The translations under genes and the position numbers were made by a program. Below, piece after piece: positions 53,031 to 63,909 of a stretch of DNA of 64,000 nucleotides. This DNA comes from Hippasteria phrygiana (taxonomy: Eukaryota; Echinodermata; Asteroidea; Valvatida; Goniasteridae), in contig JAZGUH010000556.1 of assembly GCA_037893225.1 (NCBI GenBank), positions 862,001 to 926,000 on the forward strand, given 5' to 3'. The notes beneath the pieces are model-generated. The model did no database searches and had not been told where the DNA came from. It saw only the letters and a list, made by a program, of their open reading frames with translations. Numbering within the stretch: the first letter of the stretch is position 1; each line of letters starts with the position of its first letter.

Positions 53031-53972
53031 TCATTCCATATTTTCTGTTTGACATTGCTCCCTGGAGAGCACTTCAAACTCATCCGATTCCTGCCCGTCT
53101 TCACTCTTATCTCCTTCCCCTCCTACCAGAGTTCCTAGGGGCTCGATGACGTCAATGCTGCCACTCAGCGACATCCCGAGACCTTGGAGATGGGTGTCGC
53201 CATCCATGCTCCCCCCAGAGGCGGGACTGGAGTCCCCTTCGATCACCGAGACGCTGGAAGGGCTATCGAAGCCCGGCGCCGATGCCACGAAGGGTTCTGA
53301 ATCAGTGGACGAGGCTGGGGTGATTGACGCCGAGACCGCCCCCGCATCTCCCGATTTTGATTTTTCCTTTCTGATCTTAGCTTCGTCTTCTTTTCCTGCC
53401 TCCCTCATAGCACCTCTCTTACCTTTTCCTTGGCTGCTGCCTTTCGGTACCATCTGGCCTGTCTGTGCTCGGCTCGGCGATACAGGATTCCTCGGAGTTG
53501 ATGAATACTCTATGGAATCGACTTCAGAGTTGGGACATCCTACTGGCTGACCCTGAATGTCTGACGTCTGGGACTGGAGCTTTACCCTAGGGGCTGCACT
53601 GGATAAGACCTGACTAGGACCTGAATCTGCTTCGAGGTGGAGGGCACGTGGGCGCTTCCCGCGGTGGCCGTCCATCTCATCTGACGAGTCGTCACCAGCG
53701 GACACGTCGCCTTGGTAAGGCGTGCTCTGAGGGGCCCGGGGACCAAGATCCCTGACAAACGGCTGCCGTCGATTCTGCAAGAGATCGGACTCGCTGCTTC
53801 CGCGCTGTCTTCGCCTCGTCCTGGGCTGTGGTCTCTCGGCCACAGGGTTATCAGGATACTGGCGCTGGTATCTAGCAAGCGGAACATCCCTGAGGTATCT
53901 GTAGTCCTGGGCGGGGTCTCGGACAGGCAAGGGAGCTTGCTGCATTGCTGCGTAGGCTTCCTGTGGACGATT
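53031..53972 (-). CDS. CLCC1: CLCC1 terminal exon: disordered cytosolic tail
   Basis: 942 bp, acceptor CTTGCAG. It encodes 313 residues rich in Ser, Pro, Asp, Glu, Arg and Gly, with no predicted fold, ending in an acidic segment (SEDGQESDEFEVLS). Human CLCC1 also ends in a low-complexity tail but a shorter one. The exon is GC-richer than its flanks. Confidence 0.9.
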   Translation of the reverse strand, partial: NRPQEAYAAMQQAPLPVRDPAQDYRYLRDVPLARYQRQYPDNPVAERPQPRTRRRQRGSSESDLLQNRRQPFVRDLGPRAPQSTPYQGDVSAGDDSSDEMDGHRGKRPRALHLEADSGPSQVLSSAAPRVKLQSQTSDIQGQPVGCPNSEVDSIEYSSTPRNPVSPSRAQTGQMVPKGSSQGKGKRGAMREAGKEDEAKIRKEKSKSGDAGAVSASITPASSTDSEPFVASAPGFDSPSSVSVIEGDSSPASGGSMDGDTHLQGLGMSLSGSIDVIEPLGTLVGGEGDKSEDGQESDEFEVLSREQCQTENME

Positions 53973-56900
53973 CTGCAAGCCAAAATATAATGCTGCTAAT
54001 TGATGTCACTAGCATAGACACAGATCATCGTTGGGAGTGGACTAGCAGATACTTAATCCTACATGAAACCCTGTTTCTAAGGAGCAAGGTTGAACAGGCT
54101 CAGAGTTCTAAATATCTCGGCTACATAATAACGGAAGATGCAAGGCGTGTTACAGAGGTAAAAAGCAGCATTGCACAAGCAAAAGGCAAATACACAATAT
54201 GCAATAGAAATATCCGATAAAATCATACTAATGGTCAGTTCTCCTGTATGGTTGTGAGAGCTGGACGCCAAATAAAGATTTTGTTTATCCCACCTATTAT
54301 AAAGGAGACTGCAAGGAACTGAGATGTGGCTTCTCAGAAGAATTTTGAAAGTTTCATGGAGGGACACTCTATTGAAATCTGCAATCGATTGCAAGTACAA
54401 AAAAAGTGTAATGAAAGAATTGGATAAAAGACAAATGAAATTTCTCGGCCACATACTAAGGAAGGGCGGCAATAAACAGAAGATGATTGGGAAAAATTGA
54501 GGGAAAGAGAAGCAGAGGGCGTCAACGCACAACATATGTTTCAACGGTCAATAACACACATCTCTTAAACAACCAGTTCATTCAAGCAGCTCAAAACAGA
54601 GAACTCTGGAGATCTATGGTCATCAACGTCTGTAACCAGGCATGATACCAGAAGAAGAAACCATGTAAAGAGGGTGACATTTTAAAAAGGGCTGGCTTTT
54701 TACTGTCGAGTGTCACAGCGCACTGTGAGCGATAAATCTTGTATTATAAAACCTGGCCACGTCTTGCACGCTGTGCGTTTACCTCTAATTCTTCCACCCT
54801 TTCTCCTCTGCGTTCGATGGCGTCTCTTTTCCTCAGTTGATCCTCAAGCTCGCGTACCCGCTCCCACGCTATGTCGTCCCTCATTCGACGATGTCTGGTG
54901 CACGGGCAGTAGCACATCATAATTATAACGAAGACCGGGATGAGGTATATGGGGAGAACGGCTGGAATCCAGGCCGCGTAGGGAAGGTCCTTCAGCAGCT
55001 CATTGTGGAATTCCCCAATATACTTACCAAGAGGTTTTAGCGGCTCCAGGAACAAGATGGACACGGTGTGGGAGATTGCCTGAAAGACCACAACAAATGA
55101 AATGTGTCAAGAAAATCCAAGATATACTTTGGAGTTAGTATTTTATAGCAAATACTGTAACACTGATCTGTTTAAAGTTTTGTGGGCAAAGATACTGGGA
55201 AACAGTAAAAAGAAAATGCTGTTCTTGTAGTCTGGTTCCCTGACCCTACTTCAGAAAAAAACAGCTACTTTTTAAACGTCAGGGAATTATCAAGTCGGGA
55301 AACTAGACTAGCTGGTTTGCACGCATTCACGGATGTGTAACCAATTGCCAAACAAAATGTTGACTAACTAAAATTGGTAAATTGGGGGCAGTATTTGAAA
55401 GAAGTCAGTTTTTTCAACGATGGGCGGTCATCCCTGGATATTGATACAAAAATTCAAAACAAATTCCAAAATTTTGGCACACCAGGTGCCATGATTTCAC
55501 AGGATGCTTGGGACTAATATTTACTTACAGTCAAGTACGGTACTTCATAATAATTCAGTAGTTTTGTTTTTGGATGTTTGCAAATGTTGTATATTACCTT
55601 TCAAGAATTTTCTGTTTCAATTTGTATGCTTTTGGGCATTTGCAACCTTCCAACGAGCCTTTATTCTTGGTTGATGTCATGCTTCTAATGTCTATAGGTT
55701 GGAAAATTTGGGAGAATTTATTTGATATATATCGAAGATTTATCCTCTATTTAAATCTGGACCCAGGGAAATCGTAAGGGTGGTAGGGCTGGCAACCTAA
55801 AATGTGGCCAACCCCACCACCTCTGTTGTAGCCCTTTACCTAGAGTGGCTTTTAGCTTTGTATTGGGGCGACAACAAAAACAATCATGTAATTACCCCCC
55901 CCCCCCCCCCCCCCCCCCCCCCACCATTTAAACTGGTCCAGCGACACCCCTGCTTGACCTACCCGTGTCGGAGGCACCTCATAAATCGGATCCACCAGAA
56001 TCATTTTGTGATACTCGTCACAAGGGTCGGCCTGGAACGTCAGTTGTTTCCGGAATACCTCCTTTATCGAGTCCACCCACGTCATCTTGTCCGGATTGCA
56101 GTTGCCCGGCACGTTGTTGTCTCTCTTTTGCATCTCGGAAATTCTGTGGGCCAACTCTTTCTGCAAAGATATGCAAAGAAACATCCAGTGTGGGTCATAG
56201 GTCAGTTAAAAATAAGTTAATCAGCCAAGAGCCCCATTTTTCTTAATATTAACCCTCCCTCTCTCAGGGCCAAAATGGAGCCAACTACCCTATATATCAA
56301 AACCTATCAAGTGATAGGTTGAAACACACACAAGCTGTGAGATTAGGTGGGTAGATTTTTTGATATGCTGTGATAGTTATAACTATAGGAGAATTAACAT
56401 ACAATATTGCAAACCAAATTTACAAGCTGTGCTAAAAGAATCTGCTGAGAACCAGTTACTGGCAATAGAACCGTAGTGGGGGCATTTTTGTTAGGCAAAT
56501 TAGGACCGAGTTATGGGGACATTTCTCTGTCCTAATAACGATTTTGGTCCCCACGACCTCTATCGCACGAACAGTATATGTCCCCACAAACTTGTAGCAA
56601 GTTTGTAGGAAAGCACGGAAAGGCTCCAAATATTTTCATCAGAGAAAACTTGCAGGCAAGCTTACGTCAGTGGTAATAGAAGGGTTAACTTCTTGAGTAT
56701 GGACAACGGCCATAGCCACGGTTTGAATAAGACCAACCGGGCCAGTTGACGTCTATAGCCGCATTCCTGCACTTACTCAATCCATTCATAATGGAACTAT
56801 ATTGTTCTTGAATGAGAATGTAATGAATAGATGGAGCTTTTTCAAACAAGACTTTCATTCACACAACTTGGGGGCTCCGAGTGCGATGAATAGGACCACT

Positions 56901-59900
56901 CTATTATTTGTGGTGCCTATTGTTTGCATTTACACTAGACTGCAAAGCCCCGATCTTGCCATACCAGCACCCCATCAATAACGGGACGCAAGGTGATGAA
57001 GAAGTTTGCAATGATTTCCAGAATTCATGTTTAACTCACTTTGTAGAGATAGATCCAGTTCCATCCCACGCTGATGAGAAACATGACAAACATGACGGCG
57101 CATAGTTGTTGCCACCAAGATGCGTGCGTCCTCGACTCGAATACAAACACCACGACACTGAGACTAACCACCAACACATACTGCAGAAGAAAATATGTTG
57201 AAATTCCATCAGTCGTCACCTACTGCAGTACCCCCTTGTTCTATCGGATTGAAAACAACTACCCACAACCCCAGCAAGCTCGGTGGTCGAGCGCTTAAGA
57301 TGTCTGTACTGGTAAGCCGGAGGTCGTGGGTTCTAGTTCCGCTCGAGTTTACACTGACAATTTGGGAGACCGGCAACATAGGGCAAGATAGCTCAGTAGG
57401 TAGAAAGCTGGTGCGGTATTCTGGAGGTCGCAGGTTCGAATCCCGCTCCTGCCAGTTTTCTTTGTTTACTTTGAAAATGTATTCAAATTTACCTAGTCAG
57501 TTTCCCTTGTGGATTGTTTGACGAATTATAAGTTAAAAAGTCGTATCCTCATTGAGTGATCCCCACAATGTCGCTTCCCAGGTTGTATCATAAAATTGGG
57601 CGTAAAGCCACGTGATCCCTGGTTATAAATACGGCATTATAAAAATGCCTCCGAATCTTTCAATTCAATGAATTTCCCCCCACGACTGAATAAGCCAGTT
57701 CGTTATTTCAACTGCGCATGTGCACAATGACATTTTATCCCGAATGACCTGCGTTACCTAACGCGCGCATGTGAACGCAAAAGGTGGTCGCACAATGTGC
57801 ACGTGTTAAATTCAATCAGAATGGGTGTTCGCATAACATGGCGTGACATTACGTCAGCAATTTTATCCTGAAACCTTTGACCTTTGAGATACCGAACTGG
57901 CTTATTATGGAAGAAAAATATGAAAAAAAAAGGAATTACTACACTCTTCCATTTTATTATTTTGAAACGTATTACATGTTACTTATCACAGGTCGATTTC
58001 TTTGGGTGGAATGTCGACCTCATTGGAAAACTCATGACATTTCTAAAGTTGCCAAAATAGTTTAGTGTCTAGATTCTTCCAAAGCTACCGGCTCTGACGG
58101 AATTCCTGTAATTGTTCTGACAGTATACATTCCTATACACACGTTGAACCTCTGTAGCACAAAAATACAGGCAAAGATGTCTTTCCATAATTAAACCAAT
58201 TTGTGCTATAAACAAATAAATGCATTCGTTTCCTTGCACTTAAAGTGTCAGTCAGCCTTATTAAAACATGAATGAAAGAAACTCACGAATTGGATGTTGC
58301 TTGCATCCATTCCGGTCAACCTCTCCAGCCAGCTGGCCCTTCCCGTGTCGTTGTCATGGCGAGCAGTAATTAGCATATCGGCCATGAGGTCATGGGCGTC
58401 GACCAGTTTGACCTTACCCTTCTGCTGGACAAACTGTCGCAGTTTGTTCCAGCTGTAGCTGCCCAACTCCACCCGGACGTCTGCCTCCAGCGGAGAGTCG
58501 TCATCTTCCTTGTACTTGAGGGGGGAAAAATGATTAAAAATGGTTTGCAAGAAGATAAATATTTGCGGTAGCACGGTGTGGCAACTCTCTCTTGTGAGTT
58601 TCTGGAGTTCTGAAAAGAACCGGGGGAAACTCACTACATTTTCAAAGTGAACAAAGAAAACTGGCAGGAGCGGGATTCGAACCTGCGACCTCCGGAATAC
58701 CGTACCGGCGCTCTACTAACTGAGCTATCTTGCCCTATGTTTCGGACAATACAGCGGAACGGCACAATAACGAACATCGCGGGATCCACAGATTTTGTTC
58801 GGTATAGCGATCGTTCGGTATAGCGATTTTCAGCCGCCAGTCTGCCAACATGGTGTCCGCTCTTTTAAATAGCACCCTCTTGCGTCGTATTTGAAATGCG
58901 CCCTCTTTTATTGAAATTGAACATGTGCTGGCCATTGAATCATGTAATTACATGTTCATACTTTCCAAGCCTTACCAAATTCTAAAGCAACAGTTGGCTT
59001 TTCCCTTCTATTCCTTGGAGAAGTAATAGCCACCTATCACTCTTCAAGGTAAAGCTGCGGCCGTTTGGGAATTACAAACAGCCCAAATACCCGGTACATT
59101 TTGTTAATCCGTTGCCTTTTTTTTTTCAAGAACAATGTTCGGTAAGTTTTGTACTCAAAATTTGGGAGCCAAGGATGGTGTCCGGTAGAGCCGAATGCTC
59201 GGTATAGCGGTGTTCGTTATAGCGGCGTATCACTGAGTATACTGTCCAAAACATCGAGTTGCTCCCGGTTCTTTTCAGAACCCCCAAGAAACTCACAAAA
59301 GAGAGTTACGACATGGTGCTGCCACAAACATTTATCTTTTATCGCTATTTTCACCATGCAATCTTTTTCAAATCTTAGGCAAGAATTGGTTTGGTTTGTA
59401 TTAAGCTATGAACAAAAAGTTCAAGGTTGGAACAAGGGGATACTCCTTGCCACCAACGGATCCTGAGCAACCTTATTGGAAGGCCAAAAACAAACACCCA
59501 CAAAAAAGTCATCACGACAAATTTGTTGTCCCGAAAATCAATTTATATGGGGGGAGGGGAGGGGCTAGGACTCTTTGCGACAAAATATTTATTTGTTTAT
59601 TTATTATTTTTTTGGGGGTCATTCCAGTCTTCTCGACAGATATGCCAATATGGGTTTGTGCAACCAAATGTAATGTACACAATAGACAAACAATGGATTG
59701 AGTATGCACAGGAATGCACGTATAGACAGCAACCGGCCAGGTGGTCTTTTTTTTCTTCAAACCGTGGCCATGGCTGTCGTCTGTATTCATCAAGAGGTTA
59801 AGAGTAAAAATCTGTCAGGCCTGACACCCCCTAACCCCCCCCCCCCCCCACCAAAAAAAAAAAATTAATTTAATTAATTAAAATTCTTGGATCTGCCTGT

Positions 59901-62754
59901 GAATGAACTTTTGTAAAATACTATGTTTATTATATTAACATTAACACCCCAGGCATTTTTACCAGGAAGCGTCCTCAACCTGTCAAAATCAAACACTGTG
60001 CAGTATACCTATGGCACATTCTTTGGACTTGGACAAATTGGGGCATCATAGCTCCATGTAAAAGTAACGGTGCCAAGGCGCTAAAGTCCTGAACCCATCA
60101 AAATTCAACACAACCTGCTGTTGGAGTTTGTAAGGCTTGGGGTAGTTAGGGTCAATAGCAAAATTCTCACTCCATGATATGGCATGTTTAATGCGACTTG
60201 ATATGTATTGGCCAGGGTAAAGGAACAATTATAGGCACAAGCCCAATGTTTACCTCTTCAATCAGCAGGTTTATGAAGCGTTTGGCGAACCGACGGAAGA
60301 ACATCTGCTCCAACTTGCAGGGTGATTCCATTGCATCATCAGGGGAGACAGGCATGTTGATGCTGTAACCCAGTTTACAGTCAGCAAGATTCTCCTGACA
60401 GGTTTTCAATTCCTTCGCGCAAATTCCAACCTTCTATAAGTCGTGCAGATGAAGAGAGGCTCTATATTTAACTGCACTTACAAGACTTAGAAATAAATGA
60501 CTTCAGGAATTGACTTGAGTATAATTAATGGTTATAAATCTGGACTTATGCTGCGTTCCAATCACGTCGTGTTTCTCGTGTTTACGAGATGGTTGCACTA
60601 ATGCGCACGCGGCACAGGTCGTCAAGCAAGTCATGAACTCGAGAAGAAAATCCCGCCTCCAGTTCAGCACTGGTGAATACGAGTTACCAGACTTGTGAAC
60701 TCGTGAACACGGAAAACACGACGTGATTGGAACGCAGCATTAGGCCCGCTCTAAACGCCATGCTACTGCCGTGCCCAACTTAATTGAAATGAGCGCGGCA
60801 AGAGCATGGCAATAGCAGGCCAGTTGCTCTAAACGTCGAACTTAAAGGGACACATTGCTTTGGATTTTGCGATTTGTGCTATAAAACTGAAATGGATATG
60901 GTTGGGAAGCTTTTTTAAAAGTAGAATATAAAGATTCACATAACTATCCCTTCAAATTGCGTGGTTTTTGTTTCATTTCGTGACAAATAACGGTCCAAAT
61001 TTTTGACTCCACAAAATGGCGGACCGTGCTCACCAGTCGTATTTCCAGTTGCAGCTGGTTGAAGTACGTTCTGTTGATCCATTTTGATGTACTGTGGCAC
61101 GGCGCGCAGCACTGGCGATATGTGTCGCGAGGTAGATAATGGTACCTTGCGATCATCTGATAGGTTTACAAGGCCACTGGCTGCGGCGCCAGCCTAAAGA
61201 CTCTTACAGCGTATTTTGCGCATTATTTAGACGGTGGTATTTACTACTGGAAATAGGTCTATGTTTCGCGGGTCAGATGTCAGGGGTCAGAGGCCAATTT
61301 TTTGTTTTGTAATCACTACTCACTAATTACAACACATTATACGTGTTTTTTTGCATGAACAACTCTTATAAAAGATAAGGAACATTTCCAAACAGCAAAA
61401 TTTCATGACATTTGAAGGCAATGTGTCCCTTTAATTGCAGTTGCATCGGTCGAGTGTAACAAACTCAAGGTGGCCGACCACAATACACCGGAGTGTTATT
61501 TGTGTTTGCCGCCATTTTTGCTGTGTATTGACGTGTGTTTGTTTGCAGTTCTTTCCTCGGAGATGTTTGACCATGCACATTCGTGAATAGTACGACAGTG
61601 CGTCCCAACTTCGAATGCATTTGTGAAAAGCCACAATCGTGCCTTTTTTTTTTGGTGTCCATGTTATGAACAACATTTTGAAAAATGATGATTGTAAACA
61701 TTATACACGAATCGGTCATCCAGCTTTATGCCAACTTGGAATAAAAAGTGCTCTAAGTGTGGCAAATCCTAAATTTTTCAAAGAGCTATTCAGCATTGCT
61801 CTGTCGTTCATAATGGTGTCTTGGTAACAAAAAGTGTACCCATGATTGTGGCTGTGCACATTTACATTTGGCACGGCAGTATAGCACGGCGTTTAGAGCA
61901 GTGCCGTGCCAATGCCATTCAGAACGGCGATAGCGCGGCAGACCCTGTCGAGCCAGAGGGCATTGCCGTGCCGTATTCAATTTGTCGAGCCGAATGGTTC
62001 TAAACGACGTGCTACAGCCAAGCCGAATGTTTAAAAATCCATTTATTTGGGTTCCGCACGGCAGTAGCATGGTGTCTAGAGCGGGCCTTAGTGGACTATA
62101 AACATTGGAACAGGGCACTAGGGAATATGAAGTTAATCTGTGCACGTGTACCACTCACTATTACACAAAGCCCAGATTTCAAGGAATCTGTAAAGCCAAC
62201 TTTTGTGTGTACCATACAGCCTGCAATTCTGTGCTCACTGAGTTAAGCCTAGTTTCCATAGTTTCCATAGTTTCCATATACAAAAATGCCACTTTTCTTG
62301 AAAATGACAGCACACCGGGAGCCATGATTTCACAGGATGTTTGAGACTATTATTTACTTACAGTCAAATTTGTACACTACCGTTAATAAAGGAATAATTA
62401 ATGTTCTGCTGTAATTTGCGGCAATTTCTCACTTACAATAAGCAGAGCCATGACATTGGGCCCGGAGGGCACTATTTGAGTTGGGTCAACCCTTTCGTAC
62501 TCGCCCAACTCAAATAGCGCCCTCCTATTGCGTCCATGGCTAATGTACATGCAAGGAAATTTAGGTTGGCAGAAATAGGAAAATGACAAACAAAATGTGG
62601 GGAAGGGAGGGGAGGCGGGGAGGGAATGCACCACGATGCTTACATTGTGGTCCTCATTTTTGTCGTACATGGCGTCGATGAGCGTCTTTTCGTGAAAATC
62701 TGCCAGGTTGTGACGGCACTGAACGAGGTCGGTCTGACATTCCTCCAGTAATAT
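53031..62754 (-). CDS. CLCC1: CLCC1-like ER chloride channel protein, last seven exons
   Basis: Minus-strand exons 62754-62644, 60433-60254, 58514-58287, 57180-57040, 56160-55963, 55079-54783 and 53972-53031 (TGA) join to 698 residues. Every intron is phase 0. The N-terminus and signal peptide lie beyond the right edge. The order is a lumenal helical region with paired Cys (EECQTDLVQCRHNL, KTCQENLADCK), two membrane helices, a lumenal loop with Cys (DPCDEYHKMILVDPIYEVPP), a third helix, then a long charged tail. LISVGWNWIYLYK and LEPLKPLGKYIGEF closely match CLCC1, an ER-resident protein described as a chloride channel. The tail is longer than in human CLCC1 (551 residues in total). Exon 58514 could start at 58508 instead. 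Confidence 0.93.
54080..54650 (+). mobile_element. LINE reverse transcriptase fragment, decayed
   Basis: The frame at 54080-54220 reads SSKYLGYIITEDARR and VKSSIAQAKGKY, then ORF breaks; later pieces read KRQMKFLGH-like and RQRTTY-like segments in shifted frames. This is the C-terminal part of a LINE RT ORF of the kind with Lys-Tyr-Leu-Gly-Tyr and Lys-Phe-Leu-Gly-His motifs. It sits in a CLCC1 intron on the opposite strand. Confidence 0.7.
54783..56160 (-). CDS. CLCC1: CLCC1 exons for lumenal loop and third membrane helix
   Basis: Exon 56160-55963 carries the Cys-containing loop and ends VPPTR. Exon 55079-54783 begins AISHTVSILFLEPLKPLGKY, has the helix AWIPAVLPIYLIPVFVIIMM followed by CYCPC, and ends in a charged coiled-coil-like segment (RVRELEDQLRKRDAIERR). 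The intron between them contains a GGTGGGGCTGGCAACC repeat and a C run. Confidence 0.92.
55130..55602. mobile_element. AAAGGTA inverted-repeat element
   Basis: The right end GTTGTATATTACCTTT and interior ATGATTTCACAGGATGCTTG follow the family; the left terminus is worn (TTAGTATTTTATAGCAAATA is the first clear family word). Confidence 0.55.
56251..56690. mobile_element. Probable TTAA-type element remnant
   Basis: TTAACCCTCCCTC at the left and GAAGGGTTAA at the right, with CTATCAAAACCTATCAAGTG and CACACACAAGCTGTGAGA matching, inverted, the block at 15880-15998, which also ends AGGGTTAA. Confidence 0.45.
57040..57180 (-). CDS. CLCC1: CLCC1 exon with first two membrane helices
   Basis: 141 bp, acceptor TCTGCAG, donor GTGAGT. 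It encodes YVLVVSLSVVVFVFES, then a short polar loop (RTHASWWQQ), then CAVMFVMFLISVGWNWIYLY. The Gly-Trp-Asn-Trp motif is diagnostic for the family. Confidence 0.93.
57270..57345 (+). mobile_element. Different tRNA-like module near a SINE
   Basis: AAGCTCGGTGGTCGAGCGCTT and GGAGGTCGTGGGTTCTAGTTC look like box A and box B. It stands 36 bp before the common SINE head at 57381, an arrangement resembling a dimeric SINE. Confidence 0.4.
57381..57454 (+). mobile_element. tRNA-headed SINE copy 5
   Basis: GATAGCTCAGTAGGTAGAAAG and GCAGGTTCGAATCCCGCTCC. The tail runs on through AGTCAGTTTCCCTTGTGG to the GGTTGTATCATAAAATTGGG segment, so the full unit may reach about 250 bp. Confidence 0.75.
57689..57906. 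mobile_element. AATAAGCCAGTT inverted-repeat element, copy 2
   Basis: AATAAGCCAGTTCGTTATTT at the left and GATACCGAACTGGCTTATT at the right; the interior is the reverse complement of 23823-24041. Confidence 0.75.
57960..58125 (+). mobile_element. LINE RT fragment with SSKATGSDGIP
   Basis: The frame reads HDISKVAKIV, a stop, then CLDSSKATGSDGIPVIVL. The Ser-Ser-Lys-Ala-Xaa-Gly-Xaa-Asp-Gly-Ile-Pro motif is a hallmark of RT domain 1 in CR1/jockey LINEs. It is broken and short. Confidence 0.7.
58661..58735 (-). mobile_element. tRNA-headed SINE copy 6 (minus strand)
   Basis: Reverse complement of the family; reads GATAGCTCAGTTAGTAGAGC and GCAGGTTCGAATCCCGCTCC on the minus strand, with the TTTTCTTTGTTCACTTTGAA tail at 58630-58660. 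It lies in a CLCC1 intron, in the gene's sense orientation. Confidence 0.75.
59638..59800 (+). repeat. Dispersed repeat shared with 62878-63030
   Basis: ATGCCAATATGGGTTTGTGC, CAAACAATGGATTGAGTATG and GCAACCGGCCAGGTGGTC recur at 62878-63030 in the same orientation. Confidence 0.65.
59941..60155. mobile_element. TTAA-type element, family A, diverged copy
   Basis: TTAACACCCCAGG at the left; ATCAAACACTGTGCAGTATA, TGGCACATTCTTTGGACTTG and GTAGTTAGGGTCAA follow the family of 1742-1962, but the right TTAA has changed to TCAA. Confidence 0.55.
60549..60739. mobile_element. TGCTGCGTTCCAATC element with TTA target duplication
   Basis: TGCTGCGTTCCAATCACGTC at the left end and GACGTGATTGGAACGCAGCA at the right end are exact inverses. 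TTA flanks both sides (60546-60548 and 60740-60742). 191 bp. A TTA/TAA target is typical of PIF/Harbinger MITEs. Confidence 0.8.
60743..62087. mobile_element. GGCCCGCTCTA element with TTA target, holding a nested insertion
   Basis: GGCCCGCTCTAAACGCCATG at the left and CATGGTGTCTAGAGCGGGCC at the right, flanked by TTA at 60740-60742 and 62088-62090. Inner arms with GTGCCGTGCCAATGCC-like words repeat. It contains the element at 60842-61434, so its own length is about 750 bp. No transposase ORF is seen. Confidence 0.75.
60842..61434. mobile_element. AGGGACACATTGC element, TTAA flanks, nested
   Basis: TTAAAGGGACACATTGC at the left and GCAATGTGTCCCTTTAA at the right are exact inverses. Fragments with the same end (TGTCCCTTTAA) are at 6380-6500 and 49856-49980. 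About 593 bp. Confidence 0.75.
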
Positions 62755-63295
62755 CTGCAAGCGATCAGTCACAGAGGATTGTTTGAGTGAACGCCTTTGG
62801 ATTATTGTTTAGGAATATGCTTTCTTTTACTTTTTTTTAACCCATTCTGTCCAGCTGTTATTAATGGAGTGTTGCTATGCCAATACGAGCTTGTGCAGCC
62901 AAGCGTAATGCAAACAATAGGCAAACAATGGATTGAGTACGCACAAGAATGCGCATATAGATGACAACCGGCCAGGTGGTCATTTTTTTCACACCACGGC
63001 CATTGCCGTCGTCCGTATGCAAGTGGTTAAGGGGGAGGTAAATATATCCCCACCCCACCACCCCCCAATTTACGCCCTTGCACTTCACACATTTTGTTCA
63101 GACATTTATTTGGCCGTTTCCTGTTCCACGCAGTCATTTCAATTCTGTTCCACTTTTGAACTTAACCATTCTTGAAAAAAAAATACCACGCTTCAATTTT
63201 GGGGAATTTGGTTTTCTTGAAAGAACTACTTCTGTGCACAGCTGGACTTGCGAGGGCCTTTTCCATGACACTGCTCAAGGCCAAGTTGTGCTAGC

Positions 63296-63909
63296 GGAAA
63301 GATTTTACTTTAATACCCCCCTACTAAAATCAGTCAGGAACAGCAAATCTTGGAAAATAACTATCCATCTGTGTTCAGAATTGTATAAACACTTGGCTCA
63401 ACCTTTAAATTTGAGAATTTTGTTGGGAAATTTTTCGTGAAATATAGGGGAAGAAAGTTTGTGTTTTCTGTGTTAGATGTTCTTGGCACAGTGCACACAG
63501 TGTACGGTAACTCAAAGTGTTCACATACATGTTGATTTCTGCCTCATTTTTTACAGATTTTGCTCACATAAATCTTGAAATAACTGGTTGTGCCACATGT
63601 TTAGACAGTTGTTATCAAGGAGGGTTGGTTATTTTGTAAGATTTTGCTGTTCCTGATCCATTTTGGTGGGGGGTATTAACCCCAACAGCCCAAGCCATTT
63701 TACTAGAATCCTTCCCTAACCACACAAACTCCAACACTGTGTAGTAAACCAATGGCACATTCTTTGTACTTAGACAAAATCAGGGCATCAAGTCCCATGC
63801 AAAGTGATGGTGCCAAGGCTCTACAGTACCCAATCACACAAAATTCAACACAACGGGGTGTTTGATTTTGGCAGGTTAGGGATGGTTAGGGTTAAAGTAA
63901 AATCTTTCC
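63296..63909. mobile_element. GGAAAGATTTTACTTTAATA element with exact 8-bp TSD
   Basis: GGAAAGATTTTACTTTAATA at the left and AAAGTAAAATCTTTCC at the right. The perfect 8-bp duplication GTGCTAGC flanks it at 63288-63295 and 63910-63917, as for hAT elements. It is interrupted near its right end by the TTAA element at 63676-63895; without that its length would be about 398 bp, close to the 403 bp of the copy at 35598-36000. Confidence 0.9.
63676..63895. mobile_element. TTAA element, family A, nested inside another element
   Basis: TTAA at 63676-63679 and 63892-63895, inside which the ends read CCCCAACAGCCC and GGATGGTTAGGG. It is the reverse-orientation copy of 1742-1962. The host sequence on both sides reads GGGGTA-TTAA-AGTAAAATC, which is exactly the uninterrupted sequence at 35980-35996. 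Confidence 0.9.
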
